Shown here piece by piece: positions 12,950 to 21,161 of a stretch of 41,769 nt of DNA; position 1 is the first letter of the stretch; the number at the start of each line of letters is the position of its first letter. The notes below the pieces were generated by a model. It had not been told where the DNA came from. It ran no database searches and worked only from the letters and a program-made list of their open reading frames with translations. The stretch is from Acidobacteriota bacterium. Its GTDB lineage: Bacteria; Acidobacteriota; Polarisedimenticolia; J045. The position numbers and the translations under genes are program-made. The stretch covers positions 1 through 41,769 of the forward strand of contig JALUUK010000408.1 in the NCBI GenBank assembly GCA_027021395.1. The letters run 5' to 3'.

Positions 12950-14647
12950 CTACGCAGCTTTGGCTGACTCGACCAAATACCCTTCCGCGCCCGGGCGCCG
13001 GTCCGAGCGGAACAACGCGACGGCCGCACTCAACTGCTCGTAGCTGATGCGCAGCCGCCCCCAGGGCCAGGCGTGCCAGGCCGAAACGCACAGGTCCCAG
13101 AGCTCCTGCAGCGTCTTGCCGCGACTGACCACCTGCGGGCCTGGTCCCCCCTCGCCGCGTCGGCGATAGCTCTTTTCGACCTCAGCCAAATCGCGAGTGA
13201 TCCAAAGAAGGCAGGGCTGGTAAGGCTTCAAGACCGGAATCCAGCGGTCGATCGTGTGGACGAACCGAGGGTCTTTGATTGCCCAGGGCGCTTTCAAGTG
13301 ACTCAGGAGCTCCAAGACCTCCGCTTCGGGAAACGGATCACGCGGTGCGTGGATCAGCCGGTCATTGACCTGACGGATCGCCGGCAATTCGGCGTAGTGG
13401 TCGGCAGGACCAAGGTCCCAGCCGAGGCGGCCCAGCATGGCCGCCAGGACAGAGGTCCCGGAATGTCCGATGCCGAGGACGACGATGTTCGGCGGCGAAC
13501 CGACAGGGCAATCCTGGGTGTTCGCCTGGCGGTCGATGCCCATTCTACCCGCTGGCTTACGCCGGCGGTTCGCTTGGCGGGCGGTACGGGTCCCGGCCGG
13601 CCACCATTTCTCGTCGTGCAACTGGTGGTGGGGCGGACCGTCCAGGTTCCACTTCGAAAAGAAGTACGAGGCATATTCTTGCCGGCGGGCGCGGAAGGCG
13701 ATGTACTCCGGTCGCTTGACGGGACGGTGGTCGACCACCACGTCCGGGCAATACACCACGCGCAGCCCGTGCCGATTCAGTTGCAAAAAGTGGTCCAGGT
13801 GTTCCCAGCTCACTTTGAAGGTTTCGTCCCAGGCTGCTTTGAGCAGCGCGTCACGACGGGCGGCGAAGAAATTCAGCCCCAGATCGGTCGGTACGTATCG
13901 GGCACCCCCGGGAGTTTCGCGCGGCGGCTCCTCAATCGGCGCCACGCGCAGGCGCCAGCGGCCGTCGCGGCCCGGTGCCCAGCGGAAGCGACCGGCGAAG
14001 TTCAGCACACGGCCGGGTCCTTGACGCATCAAGCCCGTGACGATTGAGACCTCGGGAAGTGCCTCCAGCACCTCCAGGAAACGCTCCAGCCGCGTTTCGC
14101 TGGTGAACACGAAATCGTCATCACAGTTCACGAGGATAGGGGCGGTCGCGTGTCGGACCAGATAGTTTCGCCCGGCCGCCAGCCCGACATCGAACGGGAG
14201 CTGGAACCAGGTGACGTTCGGCTGCCGGCGAACCCACTGGCCTTCCTCCGGGAGCTCTTCGCCAGGGCGGAGGGAATCGTCGGCGACCAGCACGCGTGCG
14301 GCTGGGTAGTGACGCTGGATCGATTCGACGCATCGCTTCAAACAATCGAATCGTCGAAAGCTCTTGATCAGAATCTGGAACACGTCGTAATCGATCTCGC
14401 TTTCGCCCGCGAGCGGCATCGGATCATCAAGCGTCAGCCACTCGAAGGAGTCCGCCCGTCCGGAGCGTCGCGCTAGTTCTCGGGCCAGTCGACACATCTC
14501 GGATCGCCGCGTTGAGCCGCTGCGCGCCAGCGGCTTGGCCCGCGCTCGCCCGTAGATGCCCACTCCGGGCGCCGCAACAATAGCGTCGCAAACCGCCGCG
14601 AGTTCCTCGATGCGAGAATCCGTTCTGTCGGCAAGCAAGATGCGCAT
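12950..14647 (-). CDS. Glycosyltransferase family 2 fused to a sulfotransferase-like domain
   Basis: This protein is 565 residues from the ATG at 14647. Residues about 90-330 form a GT2/GT-A domain: DYDVFQILIKSFRRFDCLKR, VLVADDSLRP, the nucleotide-sugar metal motif NCDDDF near 175-179, and LNFFAARRDALLKAAWDE with an EHLD acceptor-site motif. Residues about 387-560 resemble sulfotransferases: VVLGIGHSGTSVLAAML is the 5'-phosphosulfate loop, and KDPRFVHTIDRW and LLWITRDL follow. The linker ANRRRKPAG is encoded by a 27-base palindromic repeat in frame. A glycosyl- plus sulfotransferase could modify virion or host surface glycans. Confidence 0.8.
   Translation of the reverse strand: MRILLADRTDSRIEELAAVCDAIVAAPGVGIYGRARAKPLARSGSTRRSEMCRLARELARRSGRADSFEWLTLDDPMPLAGESEIDYDVFQILIKSFRRFDCLKRCVESIQRHYPAARVLVADDSLRPGEELPEEGQWVRRQPNVTWFQLPFDVGLAAGRNYLVRHATAPILVNCDDDFVFTSETRLERFLEVLEALPEVSIVTGLMRQGPGRVLNFAGRFRWAPGRDGRWRLRVAPIEEPPRETPGGARYVPTDLGLNFFAARRDALLKAAWDETFKVSWEHLDHFLQLNRHGLRVVYCPDVVVDHRPVKRPEYIAFRARRQEYASYFFSKWNLDGPPHHQLHDEKWWPAGTRTARQANRRRKPAGRMGIDRQANTQDCPVGSPPNIVVLGIGHSGTSVLAAMLGRLGWDLGPADHYAELPAIRQVNDRLIHAPRDPFPEAEVLELLSHLKAPWAIKDPRFVHTIDRWIPVLKPYQPCLLWITRDLAEVEKSYRRRGEGGPGPQVVSRGKTLQELWDLCVSAWHAWPWGRLRISYEQLSAAVALFRSDRRPGAEGYLVESAKAA
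13547..13573 (-). repeat. 27-bp palindromic repeat inside a coding region
   Basis: On the - strand this reads GCGAACCGCCGGCGT then AAGCCAGCGGGT. The same 27-mer occurs at 19318-19344 (intergenic, - strand orientation) and 41255-41281 (coding, + strand). Its length is a multiple of three, so here it encodes ANRRRKPAG between two enzyme domains without breaking the frame. Confidence 0.75.
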
Positions 14648-14649
14648 CG

Positions 14650-14979
14650 CTACTCCGCCCAACTCTGTTCCAATTGTTTCATCCGCTCTTTCAAGTCCGA
14701 GAGGTGCAGATCGATCCGCTCAAGAATGGCCCGCTGATGCTCAGCGATCTCGACCAATTTGCGGATCGTGTCTTCCAGACTGCGCCGGGAATACCACAGT
14801 TTCACGCCGTTCTGGTCATTGACGTTGTGCCACTCCCACAGGTCCCGGGTCTGTTGCGCGATCGTTTCGAGCTTGGATCGGCGCGCGGCATCCCGGCGAT
14901 CACGCAGCTCGTCGAGCACGATCTTGATGACGATCACGGCGAAGGTACCGCCCACACCAATTTGAGAGATCAGGTCCAT
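14650..14979 (-). CDS. Membrane-anchored coiled-coil protein, holin-like candidate
   Basis: This 109-residue protein has one N-terminal membrane span (IGVGGTFAVIVIKIVLDEL) with a short periplasmic end, followed by about 75 residues of charged coiled coil (ETIAQQTRDLWEWH, AILERIDLHLSDLKERMKQL). This architecture is seen in XhlA-like hemolysin/holin accessory proteins and in some phage holins. It lies two bases before the glycosyltransferase gene in the late block. A lysis function is inferred from architecture and location only. Confidence 0.6.
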   Translation of the reverse strand: MDLISQIGVGGTFAVIVIKIVLDELRDRRDAARRSKLETIAQQTRDLWEWHNVNDQNGVKLWYSRRSLEDTIRKLVEIAEHQRAILERIDLHLSDLKERMKQLEQSWAE

Positions 14980-14980
14980 C

Positions 14981-15706
14981 TTAAATTCCCAGAAACATCA
15001 AAAACGGCGCCCCTTTCGCTGGGACTTCGCCGAACGGATAGGACAGCGCGTTTGCGCTGTTGTAGAGTTCACTTACCTCAGATTGGCTTAACGCTCGCCT
15101 CCAAAACCCCATCTCATCGATCCGGCCCGGGAAATAGTCGACGGAGTACCCGCCGGAGATTCGGCACCCGACGCAATATTTTCCCGAGGACGTGAAACCG
15201 CTAGTTGTTCCACTCCAGGAGTTCGCGGTCCGAGTCGCGTTCGAGTAGAACTCGATTTCGACGCCGTTCTTGATCACGAATACCAGATGCCGCCACGCGC
15301 CCGAGGTCCACGCATTGGCCGATCGCACGATGAGCGGCTGAGTCATGCTCGCCGAGTCCTTCAGCAGGCCCTCGTAGTAGTAGTAGCCCGACGGGTCTTT
15401 CACCATGCGGACGGCAAACTCGATGTTCGTGTCTCCCTTATAGACCAGATAGACATCATCAGCCGGCGTCGTCGTATAAGCCCACAGACTGATCGTCAGG
15501 TCCGACGTTCCAAGGCGAAAGTCGGGATGGTCATCGACATAGAGCCACGTACTTGTCCCCACGCGCACAGCGTATCCGAGTATCCCTGGGTCAGGCTGTG
15601 GGGATCCCACCGCATTGAGCGTGTGGGGGCCGTGGGAGTCGGCACGATTGCCGGTCGTGTTTTCGTCGAACTTCCAGTACGAGACCAGGCTGTCTAGCAA
15701 GCTCAT
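14981..15706 (-). CDS. LamG/concanavalin-like jellyroll protein
   Basis: This 241-residue protein starts at the ATG at 15706 within the stop of the fibre gene (ATGA). It carries the LamG-like signature: LVSYWKFDENTTGNRADSHG, then GYAVRVGTSTWLYV, LTISLWAYTT, WRHLVFVIKNGVEIEFY, then FPGRIDEMGFWRRALSQSEV. Jellyroll domains of this type bind glycans and are frequent in planctomycete and phage surface proteins. Coupled to the fibre gene, it probably acts as a tail-fibre adhesin. Confidence 0.8.
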   Translation of the reverse strand: MSLLDSLVSYWKFDENTTGNRADSHGPHTLNAVGSPQPDPGILGYAVRVGTSTWLYVDDHPDFRLGTSDLTISLWAYTTTPADDVYLVYKGDTNIEFAVRMVKDPSGYYYYEGLLKDSASMTQPLIVRSANAWTSGAWRHLVFVIKNGVEIEFYSNATRTANSWSGTTSGFTSSGKYCVGCRISGGYSVDYFPGRIDEMGFWRRALSQSEVSELYNSANALSYPFGEVPAKGAPFLMFLGI

Positions 15707-17277
15707 AGGTTTTGTCCCAGCACGAATCCGTCGTAACTGTCTGCCCCGGTGCAGAGGAACCCGAACACATCTGTCTTGTTGGCCCCGGTACTCAGGTTGG
15801 GCACACTTCCACCCGGCCAGCGAATGCCGCTCCACCAGGTCACGGTTCGACCGCCGGTCGAGTCTTGCGTCACCCGGATCAAGAAACGCTGGCCGACAGA
15901 GACGTTGGTGACCGCGAGCGTCCGGTCGCCGCCCAGGGTGACCTGGTGGACGTCGGCGACGTCCATATCGAACGTGATTGTTGCCGCGTCCGCATCGGTT
16001 TGAATCGCGCCGGCTGTCGCCTTCGTATGGATCTTGTCCGTCCCGTCGTCGATCGTGACGGCGCTGCTCTGCAGCACCTTGCCGGTCGTGCCGTCGAACT
16101 TGGCGATGCCGTTGTCGGTGGAACTTGCCGGCCCGGAAACGTCACCGCTTCCTCCGCCGCCGCTCCAGCCGGCTTCTGCCTGTGTCTGGTTGATCCACGC
16201 GCCCGACGCGGCGTCCCAATGGAGACCTTCGTTGTCAGTCACTGCCGTAATCGTGACGTCCGGCACGTCGTCGAGCTGCGTGATCGACAATAACCGCCAG
16301 ACCGCGGCGCCGGCGGTCGCGTCGACGCACATGTAGACTTTGTCCGCAGCGGTGTCGATCCAGAGAGACCCGACAGAATAGCCGGCGTTGCTGTCGTCGC
16401 TGGCCGTCGGGGCGGTTGTGCGCGCGAACTCGCTCCGGACCTGTTGGGCTGCGCCGGCTTCGATCCGGATCAGCCCCGACCAGGCGGAAGCGTCCGAGCC
16501 CAGGCCGCCCCGAGCCAGGGGAAGGACGCCGCTGGTGAGGTCACTGGTATCGTGTGTGTGCGCCGCGGCGGCGAGCTGGGCTTCGGCGGCGGTTTGATTC
16601 GTCCAGACTCCCGAGGCGGCGTCCCAAGCGAGCACCTCGTTTTCCGTGACGTTGCTGATCTGGACGTCGGTGAGATTACCCAGAGTGCCGCTGCCGCCCC
16701 CGCCGCTGAGCTGGAAGAAAGACAGCGCATCCGTCCCGACAACATCCGAGCCGGCGTTGTTCGTGCAGACGAAGAGCTGGTCGGCATACGTCGCCCCCTC
16801 CTTGACGAGCACCAGGTGCCCGGCCACGGCGTCACCGGCCGCCATGTCGTCCGTGCGGATCCACGTGTTGGCACTGTCCGTGCCGATCTCGTACAGCCCA
16901 TTCTCCACGCCGTTGGTCTGGGCGCGGACCAGCACGCGATCACCGGCCTGGAGTGATACGCCGTCGATCGTCTGGACGCCAGCCAGCGTGACGTTGGCCG
17001 TGGTGGCCGCGCGAGCACCGGAGAGCCGGATCGCTTCCCCTCGGACGTATTCGGCACCGTGGAGGCCGTCGAGCAGGTCCGCGTTGAGGTTGGCGACCCG
17101 TGTGTTGCTGTCGACGACCAACGGCGCGACGCCTGGCGGCGCGTCGGCGTAGAAAGTTTCGGCGCGAATCTGGAACGGGCCAGCGTCCCAATCCGCAGTG
17201 AGCTGCACGGTTCCGTCGCGCAGCAGAGCGTTATCGGCTCCCCCTAACGACGGAACGACCAGGATTTCCTCCGCCAT
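15703..17277 (-). CDS. Phage tail fibre protein
   Basis: This 524-residue protein is preceded by GGAGGG. The N-terminal unit (AGPFQIRAETFYADAPPG, NLNADLLDGLHGAEYV) and HTHDTSDLTSGVLPLARGGL are hallmark tail-fibre motifs. Two internal repeats end in ENEVLAWDAASGVWTNQT and DNEGLHWDAASGAWINQT, and Gly-Ser hinges separate the modules. The C-terminal domain (GQRFLIRVTQDSTGG, WSGIRWPGG) is a typical fibre tip. It is expected to form a trimer that contacts the host surface. Confidence 0.88.
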   Translation of the reverse strand: MAEEILVVPSLGGADNALLRDGTVQLTADWDAGPFQIRAETFYADAPPGVAPLVVDSNTRVANLNADLLDGLHGAEYVRGEAIRLSGARAATTANVTLAGVQTIDGVSLQAGDRVLVRAQTNGVENGLYEIGTDSANTWIRTDDMAAGDAVAGHLVLVKEGATYADQLFVCTNNAGSDVVGTDALSFFQLSGGGGSGTLGNLTDVQISNVTENEVLAWDAASGVWTNQTAAEAQLAAAAHTHDTSDLTSGVLPLARGGLGSDASAWSGLIRIEAGAAQQVRSEFARTTAPTASDDSNAGYSVGSLWIDTAADKVYMCVDATAGAAVWRLLSITQLDDVPDVTITAVTDNEGLHWDAASGAWINQTQAEAGWSGGGGSGDVSGPASSTDNGIAKFDGTTGKVLQSSAVTIDDGTDKIHTKATAGAIQTDADAATITFDMDVADVHQVTLGGDRTLAVTNVSVGQRFLIRVTQDSTGGRTVTWWSGIRWPGGSVPNLSTGANKTDVFGFLCTGADSYDGFVLGQNL

Positions 17278-17288
17278 CCGTTACCCTC

Positions 17289-17921
17289 CTATGCGGGATT
17301 GGTCCAAGTGAGCGTCGTCTGATTGCCCGCCACCGAGGCTGTCAGCCGCTTGCCTGCGCCGTCAATCCGCACGTCCTTCGGCTGGGTCAGCAGATCGACG
17401 GTCGCGGTGGCCGGCGAGCCCAGATTGCCGCTTGGCAGCTTGTCGTCCTGAGCGACCACGTCGACGTTGTATTGCCCGGAGGGGCCCATCGGCGGCGAAC
17501 GGAGGACGTAGGTGTCGTCGCCGAACACCAGCCGGCGATCCAGCACGTTGTTCGGGTCGACCGGCTGCCCGGGCGCGCCGCCGGCACGGAGCATCACGAG
17601 CTTGCCATCCGCCGGCCATCCGCTGACCGTGGCCCGGACTTCGATCCGGTTATACGGTCGCGGTGGCAATTGATTGCCGAAGTCGATCGCCCGGCTGGCC
17701 GGGTCGACGGCGAGGATCATGACGACTTGTGGCCAAGGACTCGGCTTCAGCGCCCCGACCAGTACGCGCCAACCCGGGGATTCGGCGACTGCGGTGAGCA
17801 CGCGCCCGATGTAGAGCTGGTGATACCAGCCGCTGTAGGTCGAAGTGAAATGGACGGCGATCTGTTGACCGCCGATCCAAGCCACGCGCGTGATCGTCAA
17901 TCCGCCGAGGTAGCCCGTCAC
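17289..17921 (-). CDS. Tail protein with fibronectin-III-like domain, 210 aa
   Basis: The start is the GTG at 17921, seven bases after GGAGG and just past the stop of the preceding gene. The N-terminus contains YSGWYHQLYIGRVLTAV and a segment resembling tail modules that mention the measured surface (WRVLVGALKPSPWPQ). The C-terminal end (KRLTASVAGNQTTLTWTNPA) looks like the start of a fibronectin type III or immunoglobulin domain. It sits immediately before the fibre gene, so a tail-tip or fibre-connector role is inferred. Confidence 0.65.
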   Translation of the reverse strand: MTGYLGGLTITRVAWIGGQQIAVHFTSTYSGWYHQLYIGRVLTAVAESPGWRVLVGALKPSPWPQVVMILAVDPASRAIDFGNQLPPRPYNRIEVRATVSGWPADGKLVMLRAGGAPGQPVDPNNVLDRRLVFGDDTYVLRSPPMGPSGQYNVDVVAQDDKLPSGNLGSPATATVDLLTQPKDVRIDGAGKRLTASVAGNQTTLTWTNPA

Positions 17922-17923
17922 CC

Positions 17924-18313
17924 TCAGTCCTCCTCGTCCCACCAGTCTGCGAAGCCGTCCGCATGCATCCGGACGTTCAAATCGATGAGGTCGCCTCGCT
18001 GATTGACGCCATAGAGGGTCGCCAACCAGCGGCCGTATTTGCCCTGCCGATCCTTTTCCGTGGTCACGTAGATCACCGGGCGGCCGCAAGCGTCGCGGGT
18101 CACAGCGTATTGCTCGATCAACTCTTCAAGATGCTCAGCAGCGGCCGTGCCGCGCGACTTTTGCTCGCCGCGTTTCTCCGGCGCGTCGATCCATTGCAGC
18201 CGCAGACGCAACCGCCGGAAGGAGTGAAACCCCTGATCCACGAGCACGTCCACCGTGTCGCCGTCAACGACTCGGAGCACCGAGGCGCGATAGTTGTAGA
18301 GCCGGACGGTCAC
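17924..18313 (-). CDS. SNase (thermonuclease)-fold protein in the tail module
   Basis: This 129-residue protein starts with GTG overlapping the upstream stop (GTGA). It contains LRVVDGDTVDVLVDQ, RLRLRLQWIDAPEKRG, a helix TAAAEHLEELIEQY, YVTTEKDRQGKYGRWLATLY and LNVRMHADGFADWW. These match the SNase-like family, including the metal-site aspartates and the E-x-x-D-x-x-G-R-W-L stretch that carries a catalytic arginine. It has no signal peptide, unlike the 5253 gene. Inside a tail operon it may process DNA during ejection or be virion-associated. Confidence 0.82.
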   Translation of the reverse strand: MTVRLYNYRASVLRVVDGDTVDVLVDQGFHSFRRLRLRLQWIDAPEKRGEQKSRGTAAAEHLEELIEQYAVTRDACGRPVIYVTTEKDRQGKYGRWLATLYGVNQRGDLIDLNVRMHADGFADWWDEED

Positions 18314-18612
18314 TGCTGATCCTCCGAAACAAAATGCACGTGGACGCTGACCCGAGCGTCTTCGCGTCCATCGTTTGTGACGGTCCAGCCTCGCTGCGGG
18401 ACCGAACTCAGCCTCTGTGCGTTCAGCTCCAATGGTCGCGTGGCCGTCACTTGCCAATGCTTTTCACCGGCCTCCAGCGTCACTTCGGCGGTCGTCAGCA
18501 CAAGCAAATACTGCAGAGCGGACACCTCCTCGCCGAAATCCAGCGTTGAGCTTTCGCCTTTCGGCAGCTTGATGTCCACAACTTTGCTGCGAATCGGGAT
18601 GTATTCGGTCAT
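18310..18612 (-). CDS. Small beta-rich tail-module protein, 100 aa
   Basis: The start is placed at the ATG at 18612 (MTEYIPIRSKVVDI) after GGAAGGA. The longer open frame upstream is repeat sequence. The product is beta-rich (STLDFGEEVSALQYLLVLTT, DARVSVHVHFV) and resembles small virion decoration proteins only in general style. No family is recognised. It is coupled to the SNase-like gene. Confidence 0.6.
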   Translation of the reverse strand: MTEYIPIRSKVVDIKLPKGESSTLDFGEEVSALQYLLVLTTAEVTLEAGEKHWQVTATRPLELNAQRLSSVPQRGWTVTNDGREDARVSVHVHFVSEDQQ

Positions 18613-18648
18613 GGTTCTGTTCCTTCCCAGGTTGTGGTCGGGTCTCCC

Positions 18649-18822
18649 GACCCGATCACCATTGCGACCGGAGGTCTCCCTCCCGTTGTGATCAGGTCTC
18701 CTGACCCGATCACTACTGCGACCGCAGGTCTCCAGTGGGTTTTCTGGATGGGAGACCTTCGGTCCGTCGGGTGGGACGGTCTGGAGACCGCCCCACAACA
18801 GGGTGGGCAGTGCCCACCCTAC
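18649..18822. repeat. Composite palindromic repeat cluster
   Basis: Two direct copies of CCCGATCACyAyTGCGACCG...AGGTCTCC (about 18649-18680 and 18701-18732) are followed by the GGAGACC...GGTCTGGAGACC unit (about 18751-18800) and a GGTGGGCAGTGCCCACC palindrome (18801-18822). Together with its edges it fills the 220-base gap between genes. No open frame in it looks real. Confidence 0.8.
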
Positions 18823-18832
18823 TGGAGGCGGA

Positions 18833-19231
18833 TCAGCCGGCTCGCTGCCGCCAGAGCAGGCGCAGCCGGCACCACCACCCGTGGACTCCACTGCCGTCGC
18901 GCTGTGGCTCCTGGAGTACCTCGAAGCCCAGAAACGTGGTCCGTGGATAATTGGCCGCGACACCCGCGACGGTCTGGGTCAACGTGCCGGTCAATTGGCC
19001 GGCTTGATTCGTCAGTGTGTTCAGGGCGGTACGCAGAGCATCCAAGTCGGCGTATCCGGAGAGCAGCAGCTCGGCCGTCAGGTCCCGCCCATGGATCGCG
19101 CCGACCAAATGATGTTCGCCTCGCACGGCGGGGTAAGTATGCACGACCAGGTCGACCTCCGCCGGCCGCGCCGGCCGGACCGGGCTGTCCAGTCCGTTTT
19201 CGTAGGTGTATCCGTCGTGCGATAGGGTCAT
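18833..19231 (-). CDS. Tail-module protein, 132 aa
   Basis: The ATG at 19231 follows AAGGAAG. The sequence (SHDGYTYENGLDSPVRPA, VVHTYPAVRGEHHLVGAI, LDALRTALNTLTNQAG, WWCRLRLLW) is regular and beta/alpha mixed. The position between tape measure and tail-tip genes suggests a distal-tail or minor tail protein. The family is not recognised. It is flanked on both sides by composite repeats, which isolates it from the otherwise overlapping operon. Confidence 0.6.
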   Translation of the reverse strand: MTLSHDGYTYENGLDSPVRPARPAEVDLVVHTYPAVRGEHHLVGAIHGRDLTAELLLSGYADLDALRTALNTLTNQAGQLTGTLTQTVAGVAANYPRTTFLGFEVLQEPQRDGSGVHGWWCRLRLLWRQRAG

Positions 19232-19521
19232 GGCCTGCTGTGCTTCCTTTGGGCACCCGCCGGCGTGAGCCGGCGGCTGCGGCTTCTCATTGGTGGGCGG
19301 TGCCCACCCTACCCGCTACCCGCCGGCTCACGCCGGCGGTTCGCCCCGGTTGTGGTCGGGTCTCCCGACCCGATCACCATTGCGACCGCAGGTCTCCAGT
19401 GGGTTGTCTGGTTGGGAGACCTTCGGTCCATCGGGTGGGACGGTCTGGAGACCGCCCCACAACTTCGGTCCCTGGGGTGGGCCGGTCCGGAGACCGGCCC
19501 ACAACCGTGGCTGATGCCACG
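19232..19521. repeat. Dense repeat region downstream of the tape measure gene
   Basis: This 290-base gap is almost wholly repetitive: a CCGCCGGCGTGAGCCGGCGG palindrome (about 19257-19277), a GGTGGGCGGTGCCCACC palindrome (19292-19312), the 27-mer at 19318-19344, a GATCACCATTGCGACCG unit (about 19367-19398) and two consecutive GGAGACC-type units (about 19419-19504), the second a diverged copy. No gene is seen. Confidence 0.8.
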
Positions 19522-21054
19522 TTACTTGGCGGCGCCGCTCAGCATCGCCGCCGCCGGCCTTTTGGCACGTGTCGGTCCGCGTGTGTTGTTTTCCGTCTTG
19601 CGTGTGTTCTCGGCGATCTCCTGGAGCGCCTTCTGCTGAGCTTGAGCCTGTCGGCGCATCTCGGCCAACTCCTCATCACTGGGTATGTAGGCCTGCGAAG
19701 TGCGGGCTCGCATGCGGACGGCCTGCGAATACGCATTGTCGCCGAATCCGAACCACAGGGCCTGTTCCGGCGTTGCGCCAAACCCGCGCGCGAGTTTGTA
19801 GCCAGCCATCTTGATGTAATACTGGGCCGGGGCCATTCCGATCTCTTTGGCGACGTTTTTCATTTCCTGCTCGTAAACGTCCGCCAAGTCGTCTTGGGCT
19901 GCGGAGGCGAGCCGGCCGCGCCCGGCGGCTCGACGGGCGGCGGCCGTCCGGCCGCTAAAGGCCTCGCGCACATCTTTGTCGAATTCGCCCGCTTTTTGTT
20001 TGGCGATCATCTCTTCGAATATATCGCTCCCCTTAATCATCTTGCGTGAGGCAGCAACGGTCCGATCGCCGAACAGCGTGGCCAAAATCGCCGCGCGGTC
20101 TTTTTCTGGGGCCTGCTCGTAACCTGCTCGGAGGCGTTTCAGGACTTCGCCGATCGATTCACCAACCAGGTCGACGTCTTCCGGTCGCAGACCGAGCTGT
20201 TGCAGAGCCTTGACTTTGGCCTTTTCCTTGCCGGCGGTCTGCAGCCTAAGAATGAAATTCCGCAAGCCGGTCGTGGATTCCTCGGCGGGGAAGGATTGCC
20301 GCGCGAGGGCCAGCATCGCGAGCTGCTCCTCGATGGACAGAGCCCCCTCAAACGTGGCGGCCTGCTTGGCGAATTGCTGCAGGTCGGCGACTTGGATGTT
20401 GGTCGACTTGAACAAGGCCTGTACGCCGCGGCCGACGCGACGCAGATTCTGCGCGTTGAGCTCCAACCCTTGCGACGACATGTAAGAGGCGATGGCCTGC
20501 GCCATTTCGCGGGGCTCGACGTCTTTGCCCGTCAGCGTCGAAGCCCCCATCAGTTTCAAGAACTCGCGCAAGGATTCACCAGTGGCCTCCTCGACGGAGA
20601 AACCGCTCGACACCAACTGCCTGGCAGCGGCCTCTGCGCTCACGACGGGCGTTTCGCTGATGGGGAGCTGCAGAGCGATCTGCTCGATGCGTTTCTGCGC
20701 CTTTTCGGCCTCCAGTCCCCGCAGTCCGGCCTGGACGCGGAATTTGCGGAAGGCCTCATCCATCGTCTTACCTGCTTCGACAGCTTCGTGCTGCCATTCC
20801 TGGCTGGCCTGCATGACCAGATGCAGCGCTCCGACCACACCGCCTGCTCCGATCAGCCCTTCGACGAGTGAGCGGGCCGAGCTGAGTGCGCCGGCGAACA
20901 GGCCACGCGTGGCTTGCTGAGTGCGCAAACCAGCTTGCGCCGTGCGCTGCAGGGCCAGATTCGTGCGCAATATCTGCTGCTGCGTGCGCTGGAAGTCCCG
21001 CAGCACGTCGCTCATGTCGGAGGTGATGGTAAAAACGGCCTCGCCGGCAGGCAT
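19522..21054 (-). CDS. Phage tail tape measure protein
   Basis: This 510-residue protein is long and helical with a central hydrophobic stretch (LVEGLIGAGGVVGALHLVMQ). It has the TP901-type core: MGASTLTGKDVEPREMAQAI, VADLQQFAKQAATFEGAL, EESTTGLRNFILRLQTAG, LGLRPEDVDLVGE and ILATLFGDRTVAA. This is a scaffold that fixes tail length and helps genome ejection. 510 residues would imply a short tail of several tens of nanometres, by the usual proportionality. It is preceded by the chaperone candidate with a slippery sequence, the classical order. Confidence 0.88.
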   Translation of the reverse strand: MPAGEAVFTITSDMSDVLRDFQRTQQQILRTNLALQRTAQAGLRTQQATRGLFAGALSSARSLVEGLIGAGGVVGALHLVMQASQEWQHEAVEAGKTMDEAFRKFRVQAGLRGLEAEKAQKRIEQIALQLPISETPVVSAEAAARQLVSSGFSVEEATGESLREFLKLMGASTLTGKDVEPREMAQAIASYMSSQGLELNAQNLRRVGRGVQALFKSTNIQVADLQQFAKQAATFEGALSIEEQLAMLALARQSFPAEESTTGLRNFILRLQTAGKEKAKVKALQQLGLRPEDVDLVGESIGEVLKRLRAGYEQAPEKDRAAILATLFGDRTVAASRKMIKGSDIFEEMIAKQKAGEFDKDVREAFSGRTAAARRAAGRGRLASAAQDDLADVYEQEMKNVAKEIGMAPAQYYIKMAGYKLARGFGATPEQALWFGFGDNAYSQAVRMRARTSQAYIPSDEELAEMRRQAQAQQKALQEIAENTRKTENNTRGPTRAKRPAAAMLSGAAK

Positions 21055-21161
21055 TCCTTTCGTCCTAAGAAATGAAGGTCAAACCAGGTCGGTGCGTGAT
21101 CGCCGAGAAGCCCCCGTGACCACGCCAGGAAAATCAAGTACCGGGGGTGCTGGCTTCCCCC
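21012..21161 (-). other. Candidate -1 frameshift extension of the tail-chaperone gene
   Basis: On the - strand the heptamer A AAA AAG (21167-21161), followed by GGGG, lies near the end of the 21134 gene and in its reading frame. A -1 slip there opens 49 codons without a stop, to the TGA at 21014-21012. The encoded stretch includes RYLIFLAWSRGLLG and FDLHFLGRK, and overlaps the tape-measure start. GGGGG and CCCCC just downstream could form a stimulatory stem. The gene order matches the lambda G/GT system. Confidence 0.5.

Noticed and set aside
18649-19504. CRISPR array
   Set aside because: The repeats here are palindromic composite units of unequal spacing and mutated sequence, without uniform spacers. 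No array was seen elsewhere either.
21079-21161. +1 frameshift product of the chaperone candidate
   Set aside because: A +1 open frame exists to 21079, but the slippery heptamer is of the -1 type and the -1 frame reaches the tape-measure gene.
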